From the NCBI RefSeq assembly GCF_949987535.1, contig NC_080073.1, positions 29,012,116 through 29,076,115 of the forward strand: a stretch of DNA of 64,000 nt, written 5' to 3'. This stretch comes from Balaenoptera acutorostrata (taxonomy: Eukaryota > Chordata > Mammalia > Artiodactyla > Balaenopteridae). The position numbers were made by a program, and so were the translations under genes. The notes under the pieces are model-generated. The model worked only from the letters and a program-made list of their open reading frames with translations, was not told the DNA's origin and did no database searches. Position 1 is the stretch's first letter. Each line of letters begins with the position of its first letter. Below, piece after piece: positions 43,255-55,912 of this stretch.

Positions 43255-43900
43255 CAGCATGTCTTCTCTGTTTTTTGCTTATTCTCTTTCCTCTGCTTGC
43301 AATGTTCTACCCAATTCCCACAGCCTCCCCCCCAACGCCTAAAGATAACCTTTTCAACACTTGAGTCTGACAACAATAACCACGGTAGTAGTTACATTTA
43401 TTGGCCAATTGTGTGTACCAGGCACTGTTCCAAGCACTTTACGTATGTTATCTCATTTGATTCTCACTACAGTGGTCTGAGCAAGAAGTTACCATCCTCC
43501 TTTTGCAGATAGAAACAGAGGTTTAGAGAGGCCGTTAACTTGCCCAAATTTACATAGTGAGTAGGGGACCCTGGGTTTGAACCCAGGCTGTCTGATTCTA
43601 GAATCCTTCCTCCTAACTGTTCGACTATACTGCTCAGATTTTTCGTTCTCCCTGGGACGTTCCTCCTTTCTCTTGTTTGCTTTGAGGCAGATGACATAGT
43701 TGCCATTGACCGGGACCTGGGGTCCAAACTCATGGCTCTCTCCCCAGTCTTCTCCTAGCATTTTGTATCTACCCATACCATTTCTCCTGTGTTATAGGAT
43801 AATGTGGTTTTTCTCCCTGCTCAACTGTCTTGGAGGCAGAGAGGGGCATATTTTACTTACCTTTTAGTGCTTTCATGAGTTGTAGAAAGCTATCCTGACT
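43255..43900 (+). repeat. Possible L2 3' end split by a MIR
   Basis: CTTTCCTCTGCTTGCAATGT (43287-43306) and, after the MIR, TCCTGTGTTATAGGATAATG then GGAGGCAGAGAGGGGCATAT are L2-like. The MIR at 43375-43640 would lie between them. The reading is tentative. Confidence 0.35.
43375..43640 (-). repeat. MIR SINE, antisense, well preserved
   Basis: CACTGTTCCAAGCACTTTAC, GTTATCTCATTTGATTCTCA, GTTTAGAGAGGCCGTTAACT, CCTGGGTTTGAACCCAGGCT and TCTAGAATCCTTCCTCCTAA follow the reversed MIR nearly end to end. Confidence 0.9.
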
Positions 43901-44827
43901 TTACCAAATTTGGGTTTCTAGATAGTAAATTTTCCATAATTATGGCAGAACTTGAAGCTATATGCTTGCTGTATCATCATGCAGGAGGGGAATACTCAGT
44001 GTACTGTATTTAAATATAATAATCCAGTTGGGTAGACTCAACTGAAGCTAAAACCTTTTAAACCCCACCTTTAGTGCTTTGAAGATGGGCCTGGGGCTCT
44101 GCTGAGAGCTTATAGGTTCCTTGTAGGTTAAAACAATGGTTAGTGTAGTGGTGTGCTGTTAAGTGTTTAACCACTGGCTCTCCAGGAAAAGAATGTGTGT
44201 GTGTGCACGTGTGCATTTATTATAAGTTTTACTGATGTAAAGGATATGTAGCTATAATTTATAAATAATAATGAAATAATCACTACTCTTTATTGTAAGT
44301 TCCAGAAGCCAGTAGATTCTCATATAACACTATTGTTGATTTTGTCAAACTCTTGAATCCATAGCCAGTCTGTGTTTGCAATTGATGAACAAGTATAGTT
44401 CTGTGAAAAATATCGTATAATAGTTTTAAATGCTGCAAGAATATGTCAATAATTTTTTTTTGTTCTACTCAGAGTATAACAGCTACAGATGTGGCACACT
44501 TTAAGTCTGATATGCATGTTCTCCATCTCTCTCAAATGAACAAAACAATACCAAGTCTTGATTTGTAGCATTTGCCAATTTGGCCATTTTTAAACTACTG
44601 ATGTGACTTGACTGAAAGTGGACTTGGGCAGAGATGCAGAGTAGCACTCCGTTATACAGCATTTCCACCATACAGCTATAATAGATGCAAGTAACCTTAA
44701 GAGTAAAGATGATAGTGAAAGAATTGGAAAGTGATGAGTTTTGTATATTTATTACCCTTTTAAAATATTTTTACTTAATTGTAAATTACATATTATAGTT
44801 TATAAAATTATATAACTTAATTTTTAA
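43901..44827. other. Unassigned sequence
   Basis: No gene recognised. A short TG-rich run lies at 44195-44214. Confidence 0.5.
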
Positions 44828-44840
44828 TAATGGCTGTGTT

Positions 44841-45258
44841 ATACATATGGAATCTAAAAAAAAATGGTTCTGAAGAACGTAGGGGCAGGATAGGAATAAA
44901 GACGCAGACGTAGAGAATGGACTTGAGGACATGGGGATGGGGAATGGTAAGCTGGGATGAAGTGAGAGAGTGGCATGGACATATGTACACTACCAAATGT
45001 AAAATAGATAGCTAGTGGGAAGCAGTGCATAGCACATGGAGATCAGCTCAGTGCTCTGTGACCACCTAGAGGGGTGGGATAGGGAGGGTAGCAGGGAGAT
45101 GCAAGAGGGAGGAGATATGGGGATATATGTATATGTATAGCTGATTCACTTTGTTATAAAGGAGAAGCTAACACACCATTGTAAAGCAATTAGACTCCAA
45201 TAAAGATGTTAAAAAAAAAAAAGCTACTGGTCAGAAATTAAAAAAATAAATAAATAAA
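44841..45258 (+). mobile_element. 5'-truncated L1 3'UTR with two A-rich tails
   Basis: Only L1 3'UTR is present: the end of ORF2-adjacent sequence ATACATATGGAATCTAAAAA, then AGCTGATTCACTTTGTTATA, CATTGTAAAGCAATTAGACT and CAATAAAGATGTT before an A12 tail at 45211-45222. A 17-base segment (GCTACTGGTCAGAAATT) follows, then a second A-rich tail to 45258. Flanking direct repeats TAATGG(C/C)TGTGTT-like at 44828-44840 and 45260-45272 match at 12 of 13 positions. The structure resembles an L1 insertion with a short 3' transduction. Confidence 0.85.
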
Positions 45259-45544
45259 GTAATGGCCGTGTTTAACAACTGGCTTGCAAAATTCTTGAAA
45301 TTTCACAATGGGCTCTTATAAGTCTAGAGGTGGCTTCAGCACACCACTGGGTCAGTCCAGCTCAAAAGTGCTGTTTGGTTATCAGACTCAGGTATGGGGA
45401 GGATAAGGCTTGAATTTCAGCCCTGAATTTTACTTTCAGTTTATAGATTAATTTACTTACTCTTTGTTTAAGCATATTGTATGTCCTAAAGTATTTTGTA
45501 AGTCTTAAGATTTCCCAGATCAGGCAAGACTGGTGAAGAAATGT

Positions 45545-45735
45545 GCATTTAACATTGTTGAGTCCCCCCCTTTGAGCCAGGCCCTGTGCTAAGAACTGTA
45601 CTTGCATTATCTTGCCTGGACTTCTTAGGAGATAAGTACTATTATTATCTTCATTCTGTAGAAGGGAAAACCAAGGCTTGGTGAGAATCAGAGGCACACT
45701 GGTCATTGCTGGAGGAGGGAGTCAGCCCATACCGC
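45545..45735 (-). repeat. MIR SINE, antisense
   Basis: TTTGAGCCAGGCCCTGTGCT, TACTTGCATTATCTTGCCTG, GATAAGTACTATTATTATCT and AACCAAGGCTTGGTGAGAAT follow the reversed MIR. Confidence 0.8.
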
Positions 45736-48700
45736 AGAAAAACTCATGGCTTCTGCCGAGGAAAGCAGAGAAGAGAGGAAGAGGAAAAATGGCAGATGAA
45801 GAGGATAAAGCAGGCTCTTTTATCATATTTCTGTTCCCTCTTCTTACTCATTCTTCTTCTTCTTGACGTGGGTGTGGTGGTAGGAGAAGAATGTCCCCTT
45901 CTTCCCCTGAGTATAAAATCATTCCATCTTCGTTGTAGAGCAACAGAAAATGCATAAAAGTATAGAGGTAAAAATAAAAATGACTTCTGATTTTATTACC
46001 CAGTGGCAACCAAGATTTTAACTTTTAGGAGTATATATCAATAAAATTTTATGCACATAACATATAAAATGTAAATAATATATAATATGGCCAAATATAT
46101 GTTTACTTTTATTTATTTAACAACTATTTCTTTCCATTATTATTTCCTGAATTTGGAAAGGGTTATCTTTTTGATAACTGCAGTCCTTGGCTATTTGGAA
46201 AATAAAACTTAGGGGCTGGAACTGCAGAAACAGAAGCTACGTATAATCACCACATCTTTTCCTATTTATTGCAATCTTTTCCCACAGAAGATAGTCAACA
46301 GATATATTAAGAAGCACCACATGAGTAATTTGAGCTTCTGTAATTTCTGTTTCTTACTTTTCTCCATGCTTTGGTAGATGGCAGGTAGGAGAGCCAAAAT
46401 TTGGATGTTCCAGAAATTTATTATTTACTTCCTGGATAATTTCATATTTGATCTAACAGTGAGAACATTTGCCATATTTCTTGATCTGTAAATCTGAATT
46501 CTTCTGAATTCTGTTTGTTAGTGCTTTTGTTGATAAGAAAGAAAGGTGATATTTTCATGCACAAAGTGCTTATCCACTCAAAAGGGAAAAGCAAACCAGA
46601 ATTCATACCTGGGTTCAGGCTAGATTTTTACAAATCTAGCCCTTTGGAGACATTGCCCATGAAGAGCAAAATCATAGGGAGTGACATTTGGTCACCAACC
46701 TAACTAAGAGTACTTCTGGGGCCTTTAATCTACTGCGGCAACAATCATGTTTGACCAAAGTCAGTGAAACATTTCCCCCTTTATATTCAGTTATGTGACT
46801 AGTGGAATCATTTAATAAGCTTTGTCTTACAGCTTATTATATATAAGTCCTGTGTGGTTTGACCTAATAAATCATTATCCCTGTCTTGATCTTCAGATGT
46901 CGAACAGGTCATATTACTCTGAAAGAAATGTTGTCAAATTTTGTGTGTAAGATTATGTTGGTTATTTTCCTGTTTAGGAAGACCAACCTATATAGAGATG
47001 GAAAAATAATGTCTAACTGGGCAATAGAGGGTGGAGAGAAAGTAAAATAAGGGATATTTTGTATTGACAATTGCTAAATATAGGCAAGGTAATGTTTAAA
47101 ACATTATCATCTTTATAGCTTTTATAAACACTGTCTTGGAAACAATGGCATATGGTTAGGGCTCAAAGAAGAAAAGCTGTCTCTTGTACATTAATCAGAC
47201 TTGCTCTGTAAAGATTGTTTCCTGAGAAACTGTAGTAGTTATTAACAGAAGCTGTGTCTAGTGTGTTTATTTTATAGCATATTGTTAATAGCAATGATCG
47301 TATTTCATTTTAAAAATCATAAAATTTGTTCTCTTTTGAAATATTTTGATAGCTTGGTTTAAATTACAGTTTTGTTACAGTATGTATTTCGTTGGCATTG
47401 TTAGACTATTACACCTTTACATACTTAGTGATAACTAGCTTCTTGATGGTCCATTTTTCTTTCTTTATCCATACTTTGTTCCACACATGTAAACATAGAC
47501 GTATAATTATACAGATTTCTTTTCCTTAAAAAGAAAAAGAAAAACCAGACAGAAGCTCTTCCCTCCAGAAATAAAACTCAGTTTTACCAGATAATTTAAA
47601 GCTTAGTAGAAATCTTAGCTGGGCCTCTTTCAAGACCTAGTGTATTCATTTTCAAGTGCTAAGTGAAATAAAATTAGTATTTAGAGTTTGCTTCTCTGTT
47701 GTTTGATTAGGTTTTCTTTTAGGCAGAACAGGGTTGAATTTCATATGAAAATGCTAAGTATTATATATTTTTGTAAAAGTGAGCCCTTTAGAGTTTATCC
47801 TTCTCCCTCCTTTTTCTTCCTTAGAAAGAGATTTATGACTTACTCTGTGTAGGTCATGTGCAAAGACACTTGTCGATGACAGGAATATAACCCTCGTGTG
47901 CAGCAGTATCTCTTCTATTCTGTTTGGATCATAAATTTCATTTTATAATATATGTCATATTATCCCATTATTTTCCCAATTTATGATTGGCTTTTATAAT
48001 ACTGTCCAAGATGAAAATCATATGAATAAATGAAGATGTTATCTTAGACATTCCTTTTACTCTGGTGTCTGGAGATGAGGTAGTCTGACTTGAATAGAAC
48101 AAGAAATGACAGCTTTTCTCTGAGAGTTCTGAGTAGGAATGTGAAAGGCGTCCATGGGAGCCAGCTCCCGGATAATGTTTAAAGCTATAGAGCAAAGAAT
48201 TTCCTTTTACATTAAAACGCCAAGGCATGAAGAGTGTTAAATGTGCTACATAGTATCACACTATGCAGAGTATAAGTGTGAAAGAACCTACAAGTCACTA
48301 AATTTTTGGAATGTCATTAGATGAGATTCTGTTTCTGTTCCCATACATGGTAATCTATTAGACCTCCTAGGCAATATGTTGAAGAGACTCAAAATATACT
48401 TATTGATTGGTCTTATATTCAAAATATACTATTGGTCTATTCATTCCTTCCTCCCTCCCGCCTCCTGCATGCCCCTACCAGACATAGAATAGTACCTTAT
48501 AACATTTGAAGGAATAAAAAAGAAAATAACATGACTGAACTGTTTTATGTTGGGGACTTGCCAAAATAGTTTTAAATCCAACTAATGAAGAAAAATTCTT
48601 TATAACCAATCTTAACTGTTCAAACTGATCTAAAATATATTGTGTTGGATACAATATAAAGTCAATACGTACTTAAAGTTAATTATGAGGTAGGTAAGGG

Positions 48701-49489
48701 TGCATTGTAGCTGATACATCAGATATTTTATATGTAAAAAATAAGCACACAGATCCCTTCTAAGGAAGGTTCCTCCTAAGGAAGGCCAGTACAGCCTAAT
48801 TTTTCTACTGAGTAAAAACAGGAAAACCAGACTTCAAATCAGAAATTGTCATTTAATTTAATTGTTCATGCTTTATTTATTCCATTACTGTGAGGATGAC
48901 TGCTGGTCTGTCTAATTTAGAATCTCAGTGCTACTCTGTCCAGTTTATTATCTTTAAGGTTTATCAGCTGTGCAATCAAGCTGAACTATTTGTGTTTTAC
49001 TGAAGATAGACACATTGAAAGAGAGTGAGGAGCCTGGGGACAATGGAAATAGTTACAACAGAGGTTTAAATGAGAATACATATTTGTTCTGTGCATGAGA
49101 GAAGGACCAAAAGAAAAAAAAAAAGGTAAATATGTGATTAAATTAGACACACTGTGATTTATAATTTATTTTTAGTTTTTGCTAACTTGGTTCTGTAGCA
49201 AAGGAAAGAATATTGGAAAGATTCGTTTTACCTTATCTCAGTAGCCTTAAAAATCTTTGCTTTGAACTTCCATTGCTGGAATGATATATCAGGTTGATAG
49301 ACTGTCTCTTATGGATATCTGACTGACCAACAATCTTATGGGCCTTGGGAAAGATTTGTTTCACAGTCAAATCCCCTTTGTGGTTAAACGTAGGAAACCC
49401 AGAATTAAATAGCTCTTTAGAGAAACTAAAAATTGGACATTTGCTTCTTTAAACTAAGGTAGGTGATAAACGTACATGGCGTTTAAATT
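45736..49489. other. Long unassigned stretch, no gene recognised
   Basis: About 3.7 kb of AT-rich sequence holds no frame with domain features and no repeat that I can name. A short imperfect duplication of a TCAAAATATACT phrase lies at 48390-48433. Frames at 46515-46703 and 47968-48228 lack support. Confidence 0.5.
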
Positions 49490-49636
49490 ATTTAAGAGCT
49501 ATCTGTTTTACATTTGGTAGTGTATATATGTCAATGCTACTCTCTCACTTCCTCTCAGCTTACCCTCCCCCCTCCCCGTGTCCTCAAGTCCATTCTCTAC
49601 ATCTGTGTCTTTATTCCTGTCGGGCCCCTAGGTTCA

Positions 49637-52600
49637 TCAGAACCTTTTTTTTTTGATTCCATATATATGTGTTAGCATACGGTATTTGTTTTTCTCTTTC
49701 TGACTTACTTCACTCTGTATGACACACTCTAGGTCCATCCACCTCAATACAAATAACTCAATTTCGTTTCTTTTTATGGCTGAGTAATATTCCATTGTAT
49801 ATATGTGCCACATCTTCTTTATCCATTCATCTGTCGATGGACACGTAGGTTGCTACCATATCCTGGCTGTTGTAAATAGTGCTGCAATGAACATTGTGGT
49901 ACATGACTCTTTGAATTCTGGTTTTCTCAGGGTATATGCCCAGTAGTGGGATTGCTGGGTCATATGGCAGTTCTATTTTTAGTTTTTTAAGGAACCTCCA
50001 TACTGTTCTCCATAGTGGCTGTATCAATTTACATTCCCACCAACAGTACAAGAGGGTTGCCTTTTCTCCACACCCTCTCCAGCATTTATTGTTTGTAGAT
50101 TTTTTGATGATGGCCATTCTGACCAGTGTGAGGTGATACCTCATTGTGGTTTTAATTTGCATTTCTCTAATGATTAGTGATGTTGAGCATCCTTTCATGT
50201 GCTTGTTGGAAATCTGTATATCTTCTTTGCAGAAATGTCTCTTCAGGTCTTCTGCCCATTTTTGGATTGGGTTGTTTGTTATTTTGATATTGAGCTGTAT
50301 GAACTGCTTGTATATTTTGGAGATTAATCCTTTGTCAGTTGCTTCATTTGCAAATATTTTCTCCCATTCTGAGGGTTGTCTTTTCATCTTGTTTATGGTT
50401 TCCTTTGCTGTGCAAAAGCTTTGAAGTTTCATTAGGTCCCATTTGTTTATTTCTGTTTTTATTTCCATTTCTCTAGCAGGTGGGTCAAAAAGGATCTTGC
50501 TGTGATTTATGTCACAGAGTGTTCTGCCTATGTTTTCCTCTAAGAGTTTCATAGTGTCTGGCCTTACATTTAGTTCTTTAATCCATTTTGAGGTTATTTT
50601 TGTGTATGGTGTTAGGAAGTATTCTAATTTCATTCTTTTACATGTAGCTGTCCAGTTTTCCCAGCACCACTTATTGAAGAGGCTGTCTTTCTCCATTGTA
50701 TACTCTTGCCTCCTTTATCAAAGATAAGGTGACCATATGTGCATGGGTTTATCTCTGGGTTTTCTGTCCTGTTCCATTGATCTATATTTCTGTTTTTGTG
50801 CCAGTACCATACTGTCTGGATTACTGTAGCTGTGTAGTATAGTCTGAAGTCCAGAAGCCTGCTTCCTCCAGCTCCGTTTTTCTTTCTCAAGGTTGCTTTG
50901 GCTATTCGGGGTCTTTTGTGTTTGCATACAAATTGTGAAATTTTTTGTTCTAGTTCTGTGGAAAATGACATTGGTAGTTTGAGAGGGATTGCCCTGAATC
51001 TGTAGATTGCTTTGGGTAGTATAGTCATTTTCACAATGTTGTATTTTCCAATCCAAGAACGTGGTATATCTCTGCATCTGTTTTTATCATCTTTAATTTC
51101 CTTCGTCAGTGTCTTATAGTTTTCTGCATACAGGTCTTTTGTCTCCTTAGGTAGGTTTATTCCTAGGTATTTTATTCTTTTTGTTGCGATGGTAAATGGG
51201 AGTGTTTCCTTAAATTCTCCTTCAAATTTTTCATCATTAGTGTATAGGAATGCAAGAGATATTCTTTGAATTAATTTTGTATCCTGCTACTTTACCAAGT
51301 TCATTGGTTAGCTCTAGTAGTTTTCTGGTAGCATCTTTAGGATTTTCTATGTATAGTATCATGTCATCTGCAAACAGGGACAGTTTTACTTCTTCTTTCC
51401 TGATTTGGATTCCTTTTATTTGTTTTTCTTCTCTGCTGTGGCTAAAACTTCCAATACTGTGTTGAATAATAGTGGTGACAGTGGGCAACCTTGTCTTGTT
51501 CCTGATCTTAGAGGAAATGGTTTCAGTTTTTCACCATTGAGAATGATGTTTGCTGTGTGTTTGTCATATATGGCCTTTATTATGTTGAGGTAGGTTCCCT
51601 CTATGCCCACTTTCTGGAGAGTTTTTATCATAAATGGGTGTTGAATTTTGTTCAAAGCTTTTTCTGCATCTTTTTAGTTTATCATATGGTTTTTATCCTT
51701 CAATTTGTTAATATGGTGTATCACAATGATTGATTTATGTATATTAAAGAGTCTGTGCATTCCTGGGATAAACCCCAGTTGATCATGGTGTGTGATCCTT
51801 TTAATGTGCTCCTGGATTCTGTTTCTTGCTATTTAGTTGAGGATTTTTGCGTCTCTGTTCATCAGAGATATTGGCCCGTAGTTTCATTTTTTTGTGACAT
51901 CTTTGTGTGCTTTTGGTATCAGGGTGATGGTTACCTCGGAGAATGAGTTTGGGAGTGTTCCTCCCTCTGCTCTATTTTGGAAGAGTTTGAGAAGGATAGG
52001 TGTTAGCTCTTCTCTAAATGTTTCATAGAATTTGCCTGTGAAGCCATTTGGTCCTGGGCTTTTGTTTGTCCGAAGATTTTTAATCACAGTTTCAATTTCA
52101 GTGCTTGTGATTGGTCTGTTTCTATTTTCTATTTCTTCCTGGTTCAGTCTCGGAAGGTTGTGTTTTTTTAAGAATTTGTCCATTTCTTCCAGGTTGTCCA
52201 TTTTATTGGCATATAGTTGCTTGTAGTAATCTCTCATGATCCTTTGTATTTCTGTAGTGTCAGTTGTTACTTCTCCTTTTTCAATTCTAATTCTGTTGAT
52301 TTAACTCTTCTCCCTTGTTTTCTTTATGACTTGGCTAATGGTTTAACAATTTTGTTTATCTTCTCAACCAACCAGCTTTTAGATTTATTGATCTTTGCTA
52401 TTGTTTCCTTCCTTTCTTTTGCATTTATTTCTGATCTGATCTTTATGATTTCTTTCCTTCTGCTAACTTTGGTTTTTTTTGTTGTTGATCATCTTTCTCT
52501 AATTGCTTTAGGTTTAACGTTAGGTTCTGTATTTGAGATGTTTCTTGTTTCTTGAGGTAGGATTGTATTGCTATAAACTTCCCTCTTAGAACTGCTTTTG

Positions 52601-53461
52601 CTGTATCCCATAGGTTTTGGGTCATCGGGTGTTCATTGTCATTTTTTTCTAGGTTTTTTGATTTCCTCTTTGATTTCTTCAGTGATCTCTTGGTTATTTA
52701 GTAGTGTACTGTTTAGCCTCCATGTGTTTGTATTTTTTAGTTTTTTTTCCTGTAATTGATATCTAGTCTCATAGCATTGTGGTCGGAAAAGATACTTGAT
52801 ACTACTTCAATTTTCTTAAATTTACCAAGGCTTGTTTTGTGACCCATGATATGGTCTATCCTGGAGAATGTTCCATGAGCACTTGAGAAGAAAGTGTATT
52901 CTGTTGTTTTTGGCTGGAATGTCCTATAAATATCAATTAAGTCCATCTTGTTTAATGTGTCATTTAAAGCTTGTGTTTCCTTATTTATTTTCATTTTGGA
53001 TGATCTGTCCTTTGGTTAAAATGGGGTGTTAAAGTCCCCTACTATGATTGTGTTACTGTCGATTTCCCCTTTTATGGCTGTTAGCATTTGCCTTATGTAT
53101 TGAGGTGCTCCTATGTTGGGTGCATAAATATTTACAACGGTTATATCTTCTTTCTTTGATCCCTTGATCATTATGTCGTGTCCTTCTTTGTCTCTTGTAA
53201 TAGTCTTTAATTTAAAATCTATTTTGTCTGATATGAGAATTGCTATTCCAGCTTTCTTTTGATTTCCATTTGCATGGAATATGTTTTTCCATCCCCTCAC
53301 TTTCAGTCTGTATGTGTCCCAGATCTGTAGTGGGTCTCTTGTAAACCGCATTTATATGGGTCTTGTTTTTGTATCCATTCAGCCAGTCTGTGTCTTTTGG
53401 TTGGAGCATTTAATCCATTTACAGTTAAGGTAATTATCAATATGTATGTTCCTATTACCAT
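49637..53461 (-). pseudogene. L1 ORF2, broken
   Basis: The frame begins with an intact ATG at 53461 and covers endonuclease, reverse transcriptase and the Cys-rich end, with several frameshifts and stops. The endonuclease segment 53351-53016 includes NIYAPNIGAPQY and VGDFNT before a premature stop. RT segments follow: [14 protein letters not shown] in 52237-51884 (D to N in the usual SPGPDGF), [12 protein letters not shown] in 51655-51416, and FADD at 51374-51363. The last 289-codon frame (50696-49827) holds [20 protein letters not shown] stop near 49637 would end the ancestral frame. Confidence 0.92.
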
Positions 53462-53519
53462 TTTCTTAATTGTTTTGGGTTTGTTTTTGTAGGTGTTTTC
53501 CTTCTCTCGTGTTTCCTGC

Positions 53520-54411
53520 CTAGAGACATTCCTTTAGTATTTTTTGTAAAGCTGGTTTGGTGGTGCTGAATTCTCTTAACTTTTGCTTATCTTTAAAGGT
53601 TTTAATTTCTCCTTCGAATCTGAATGAGATCCTTGCTGGGTAGAGTAATCTTGGTTGTAGGTTTTTCCATTTCATCACTTTAAATATGTCCTGCCACTCC
53701 CTTCTGGCTTGCAAAGTTTCTGCCGTAAGATCAGCTGGTAACCTTATGAGGATTCCCTCTTATGTTATTTGTTGCCTTTCCCTCGCTGCTTTTAATATTT
53801 TTTCTTTGTATTTAATTTTTGATAGTTTGAATAATATGTGTCTCGGCATGCTTCTCTTTGGGTTTATCCTGTATGGTACTCTCTGTGCTTCCTGAGCTAG
53901 ATTGACTATTTCCTTTCCCACGTTAGGGAAGTTTTCAACTATAATCTCTTCAAATATTTTCTCAGACCCTTTCTTTTTCTCTTCTTCTGGGACCCCTATA
54001 ATTCGAATGTTGGTGCGTTTAATGTTGTCCCAGAGGTCTCTGAGACTGTCCTAAATTCTTTTCATTCTTTTTTCTTTATTCTGCTCCCTGGCAGTTATTT
54101 CCACCCTTTTATCTTCCAGCTCACTTATCCTTTCTTCTGCCTCAGTTATTCTGGTATTGATTCCTTCTAGAGTATTTTTAAATTTCAGTAATTGTGTTGT
54201 TCATCACTGTTTGTTTGCTGTTTAGTTCTATTAGATCCTTGTTAAATGTTTCTTGCATTTTCTCCATTCTGTTTCCGAGATTTTGGATCATCTTTACTAT
54301 CATTACTCTGAATTCTTTTTCAGGTAGGTTGCCTATTTCGTCTTCATTTATTTGGTCTTGTAGGTTTTTACCTTGCTCCTTTGTCTATAACATTTTTTTT
54401 TGTCATTTCAT
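53520..54411 (-). pseudogene. L1 ORF1, broken
   Basis: The start region near 54406-54411 already has a stop a few codons in. The frame then resumes with EDEIGNLPEKEFRV near 54340, continues as the coiled coil, and breaks again near 54185 and 54050 (TAG). The C-terminal part is open at 53714-53520, containing ARREWQDIFKVMKWKNLQ and ending in a TAG at 53522-53520. It lacks the four-codon FALQ insertion seen in the first L1. The role is that of ORF1p, the L1 RNA chaperone. Confidence 0.88.
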
Positions 54412-54800
54412 TTATTTATTTTTTTGACGTGTGGTGCTGTATTCCTGTCTTACTCGTTGTTTAGCCTGAGACTTCCAGCACTGGAGCTTGCGGGCGGTTG
54501 GATAGAGCTGGGTCTTGGTGCTGAGATGAGGACCTCCAGGAGGCCTCACTCTGATTGCTATTCCCTGGGGTCTGAGGTTGTCTGTTGTCCAACGGTTTGG
54601 AGTTGGAGCTCCCACCACAGGAGCTCGGGCCTGACCTCCAGCCTGGGAACCAAGATCCCGCAAGCCGGTCATTGGGTTTTCCTCCTGTCCCCTTAGGTGT
54701 CTGTGGTCCCTCACGGGTGCATGGTTGGTGCCCTAATTGTGAGGAGACATGAATTCCACGTCCTCCTAGTACGCTATCTGGATTACGCCAGGCCTAAGTC

Positions 54801-55044
54801 TTTACCTCCTCCCGTATCTTCTTTTTCCCTTTTTGTTAGACTGCCCAACTTTGAAATATGCTTTGTTACCATCGTTCTCAATGTTTTGTGGCAGGTCTTT
54901 TTTTTTTTAAGTCACTTCTGCCTGAGGCAAGTGTTCCTTTTCAGTATCTGCTGATTAGCCTTGTGATTCTGAGAGATATTATAGAAGAAATCAATGCCTT
55001 TGTAGAAGATGATGCACCTCTGTTACAAAATTCTTGACAATATT
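54801..55044. other. Unassigned sequence
   Basis: The exact 5' limit of the L1 falls near here. A T run lies at 54899-54908. Confidence 0.4.
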
Positions 55045-55240
55045 ATTTCAGCAAATCATTCATTTGTTCATTTACTCATTCATTTGATCAGTTCATAGAA
55101 AGCTGTGGAGCATATTGGATACCAAAGTGACAAATGAATCTTGGAACCTTGTCTTCAGGGAATCTTATGTGAGCCCAGATGTGTCCCTAATCATGGGAGA
55201 TGGGAGTGCAAGTTGTACGAGTGATACGCCTGATTCAGAG
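55045..55240 (-). repeat. L2-like fragment, antisense
   Basis: ATTCATTTGTTCATTTACTC and CTTGTCTTCAGGGAATCTTA resemble a reversed L2 3' end. Confidence 0.4.
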
Positions 55241-55583
55241 AAAAGTAGAAAACAAAACTGTCATGCGAAATAAGGCCTAATTTTTTCAAAACATGTGTTG
55301 CCATCCTTCGTGGTTCTTGCATGTGCCCAGAAGTTCCCTGGATAATCTCCATACCTGTTTTTATGAGCTCAGCTCATCTTCCAATTAAACTTGTTTTCCT
55401 TCAGCTAACATTCAAAATAAGTGAATCACACACACATTATTATTTTCAGTTGTTCTCTTTGCTTGTCTTGCCATAGGGCTTGTTTTGTGGTATCTTGCCC
55501 TTGCATGTGTACAGGTCAGCTTTTGGGAAAAACCTGGGTGTCTACACCCCTTTGTGGTATGTTTCTGTATTCCTATCAATGTG
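55241..55583. other. Unassigned sequence
   Basis: No feature is recognised. Confidence 0.5.
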
Positions 55584-55595
55584 CAGCTTGTGTTT

Positions 55596-55900
55596 TTTGT
55601 TTTTGTTTTTTTTTAATTTATTAATTTATTTATTTTTGGCTGTGTTGGGTCTTCATTTCTGTGCGAGGGCTTTCTCTAGTTGTGGCAAGCGGGGGCCACT
55701 CTTCATCACGGTGCGCAGGCCTCTCACCGTCATGGCCTCTCTTGTTGTGGAGCACAGGCTCCAGACGTGCAGGCTCAGCAATCGTGGCTCACGGGCCCAG
55801 TTGCTCCGTGGCATGTGGGGTCTTCCCAGACCAGGGCTCGAATCCGTGTGCCCTGCTTTGGCAGGCAGATTCTCAACCACTGCGCCACCAGGGAAGCCCC
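55596..55900 (-). mobile_element. CHR-type SINE with 12-bp target-site duplication
   Basis: A reversed long-body SINE: T-rich tail and (TTTA)n at 55596-55636, GGCTGTGTTGGGTCTTCATT, the GC-rich body, and the head CACTGCGCCACCAGGGAAGC at 55879-55898. Direct repeats CAGCTTGTGTTT lie at 55584-55595 and 55901-55912, perfect. Frames of 75-152 codons crossing it are by-products. Confidence 0.96.
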
Positions 55901-55912
55901 CAGCTTGTGTTT

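Larger units (their letters stand above)
49490..54800 (-). mobile_element. L1 retrotransposon, nearly complete, missing its 3' terminus
   Basis: Reading the - strand, the order is 5'UTR (about 54420-54800), ORF1, ORF2, then partial 3'UTR. The 3'UTR breaks off at about 49490 (ATCTGTTTTACATTTGGTAG) although the homologous copy at 61588 continues about 215 bases further to its tail. No A tail or target-site duplication is therefore visible. The 5' edge is approximate. ORF2 of this copy and of the one at 61588 share residues such as TLLYCWWEC, against TLLHCWWEC in the first L1, so these two are closer relatives. Confidence 0.93.
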
